NCBI GenBank assembly: GCA_023230905.1 | Contig: JALNWL010000147.1 | Coordinates: 1 to 6,496, forward strand | Length of the DNA: 6,496 nt | From: Syntrophales bacterium | GTDB lineage: Bacteria; Desulfobacterota; Syntrophia; Syntrophales; UBA2251 | Direction: 5' to 3' | Part shown: piece after piece, positions 6,059-6,496 of the stretch | How positions within the stretch are numbered: position 1 is the first letter of the stretch | Layout: every line of letters begins with the position of its first letter | The notes under the pieces: model-generated | What the model was told of the DNA's origin: nothing | The model's input: the letters and a program-made list of their open reading frames with translations, nothing else | The model's database searches: none | Translations under genes and position numbers: made by a program

Positions 6059-6085
6059 CCGGCGTTCCCCGGATACCCCCCGCCC

Positions 6086-6496
6086 ATGGAACTCATCCCC
6101 TACCGAGAAGAACATCGCATCTTCCGCGAGACCCTGCGCAGGTTTTTGGCCCGGGAGATCGTCCCCGAGATCGAGGCGTGGGAGGAGGCGGGCATTGTTC
6201 CACGCCGCGCCTGGAAGCGGATGGGCGAACAGGGGTTCCTGTGCCTGGAGGTTCCCGAGGCCTATGGCGGGGCGGGGGCGGACTTCCTGTACTCGCTCAT
6301 CGTCGTGGAGGAGATGACGCGGACGAACCACTGCGGCCTGTCCGCCCGCCTCCACAGTACGGTCGTCGTTCCCTATGTCACGGCCTTCGCCGCGGAGGCG
6401 CAGAAACGCCGCTACCTGCCCCACTGCGTTTCGGGGGACTGCATCACCGCCATTGCCATGACCGAACCCCAGGCCGGAAGCGATCTGGCCGCCATC
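6086..6496 (+). CDS. Acyl-CoA dehydrogenase, N-terminal part (cut by window end)
   Basis: The first 137 codons of an FAD-dependent acyl-CoA dehydrogenase, which would oxidise an acyl-CoA to the 2,3-enoyl-CoA and pass electrons to electron-transfer flavoprotein. The helical N-terminal domain is typical: YREEHRIFRETLRRFLAREI, then the GFLCLEVPEAYGGAG turn, then VVEEMTRTNHCGLSARLHST. Near the cut comes the family signature AMTEPQAGSDLA (residues 124-135), part of the FAD/substrate site. The catalytic Glu and the C-terminal domain lie beyond the window, so chain-length or substrate class cannot be assigned. The ATG at 6086 fits the family's start position, although no clear Shine-Dalgarno precedes it. 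Only 27 bases separate it from the hotdog gene, so the two are probably cotranscribed and may be translationally coupled. Confidence 0.92.
   Translation, partial: MELIPYREEHRIFRETLRRFLAREIVPEIEAWEEAGIVPRRAWKRMGEQGFLCLEVPEAYGGAGADFLYSLIVVEEMTRTNHCGLSARLHSTVVVPYVTAFAAEAQKRRYLPHCVSGDCITAIAMTEPQAGSDLAAI

Noticed and set aside
5489..6424. Minus-strand open frame (311 codons) antisense to the hotdog and acyl-CoA dehydrogenase genes
   Set aside because: Its composition is typical of an antisense shadow in GC-rich DNA, and both plus-strand genes carry clear family motifs.

Overview
The window looks like chromosomal DNA of a Gram-negative bacterium. An exported TPR protein with a FlgT-like N-terminal domain, a two-HKD-motif cardiolipin synthase, a FabZ-like hotdog protein and an acyl-CoA dehydrogenase would suit a delta-proteobacterial (Desulfobacterota, Syntrophales-like) genome. 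That assignment is inferred from gene style only; no RNA gene or unique marker fixes it. All genes found are on the + strand.

Layout: (1) bases 1-166 are AT-rich leader DNA with a sigma70-type promoter candidate inside a repeat. (2) 167-1600 encodes an exported TPR/coiled-coil protein. (3) 1601-2104 is a 504-base gap with no convincing gene. Its last part carries a second copy of the leader repeat, with the same promoter and palindrome layout. (4) 2105-3544 is cardiolipin synthase. (5) 3660-4493 is a divergent PurC (SAICAR synthetase)-like enzyme with a strong ribosome binding site. (6) 4610-5497 is a sugar-binding-protein-type domain with no signal peptide and no transporter partners. (7) From about 5500 the DNA is visibly more GC-rich. 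It carries a short FabZ/ApeP-like hotdog protein (5624-6058) and the N-terminal part of an acyl-CoA dehydrogenase (from 6086, running off the end).

The genes do not form one obvious pathway. Two links stand out. The TPR protein and cardiolipin synthase appear to share a duplicated leader (promoter plus palindrome), which suggests co-regulation, perhaps for envelope functions. The hotdog protein and acyl-CoA dehydrogenase are closely spaced and probably belong to an acyl-chain metabolism operon continuing beyond the window. The most interesting signal is the duplicated leader, whose palindrome shows a paired T-A to C-G change between copies. I see no CRISPR array, phage, insertion sequence, tRNA or rRNA. 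Nothing here is a clear candidate for a wholly new multi-gene system.
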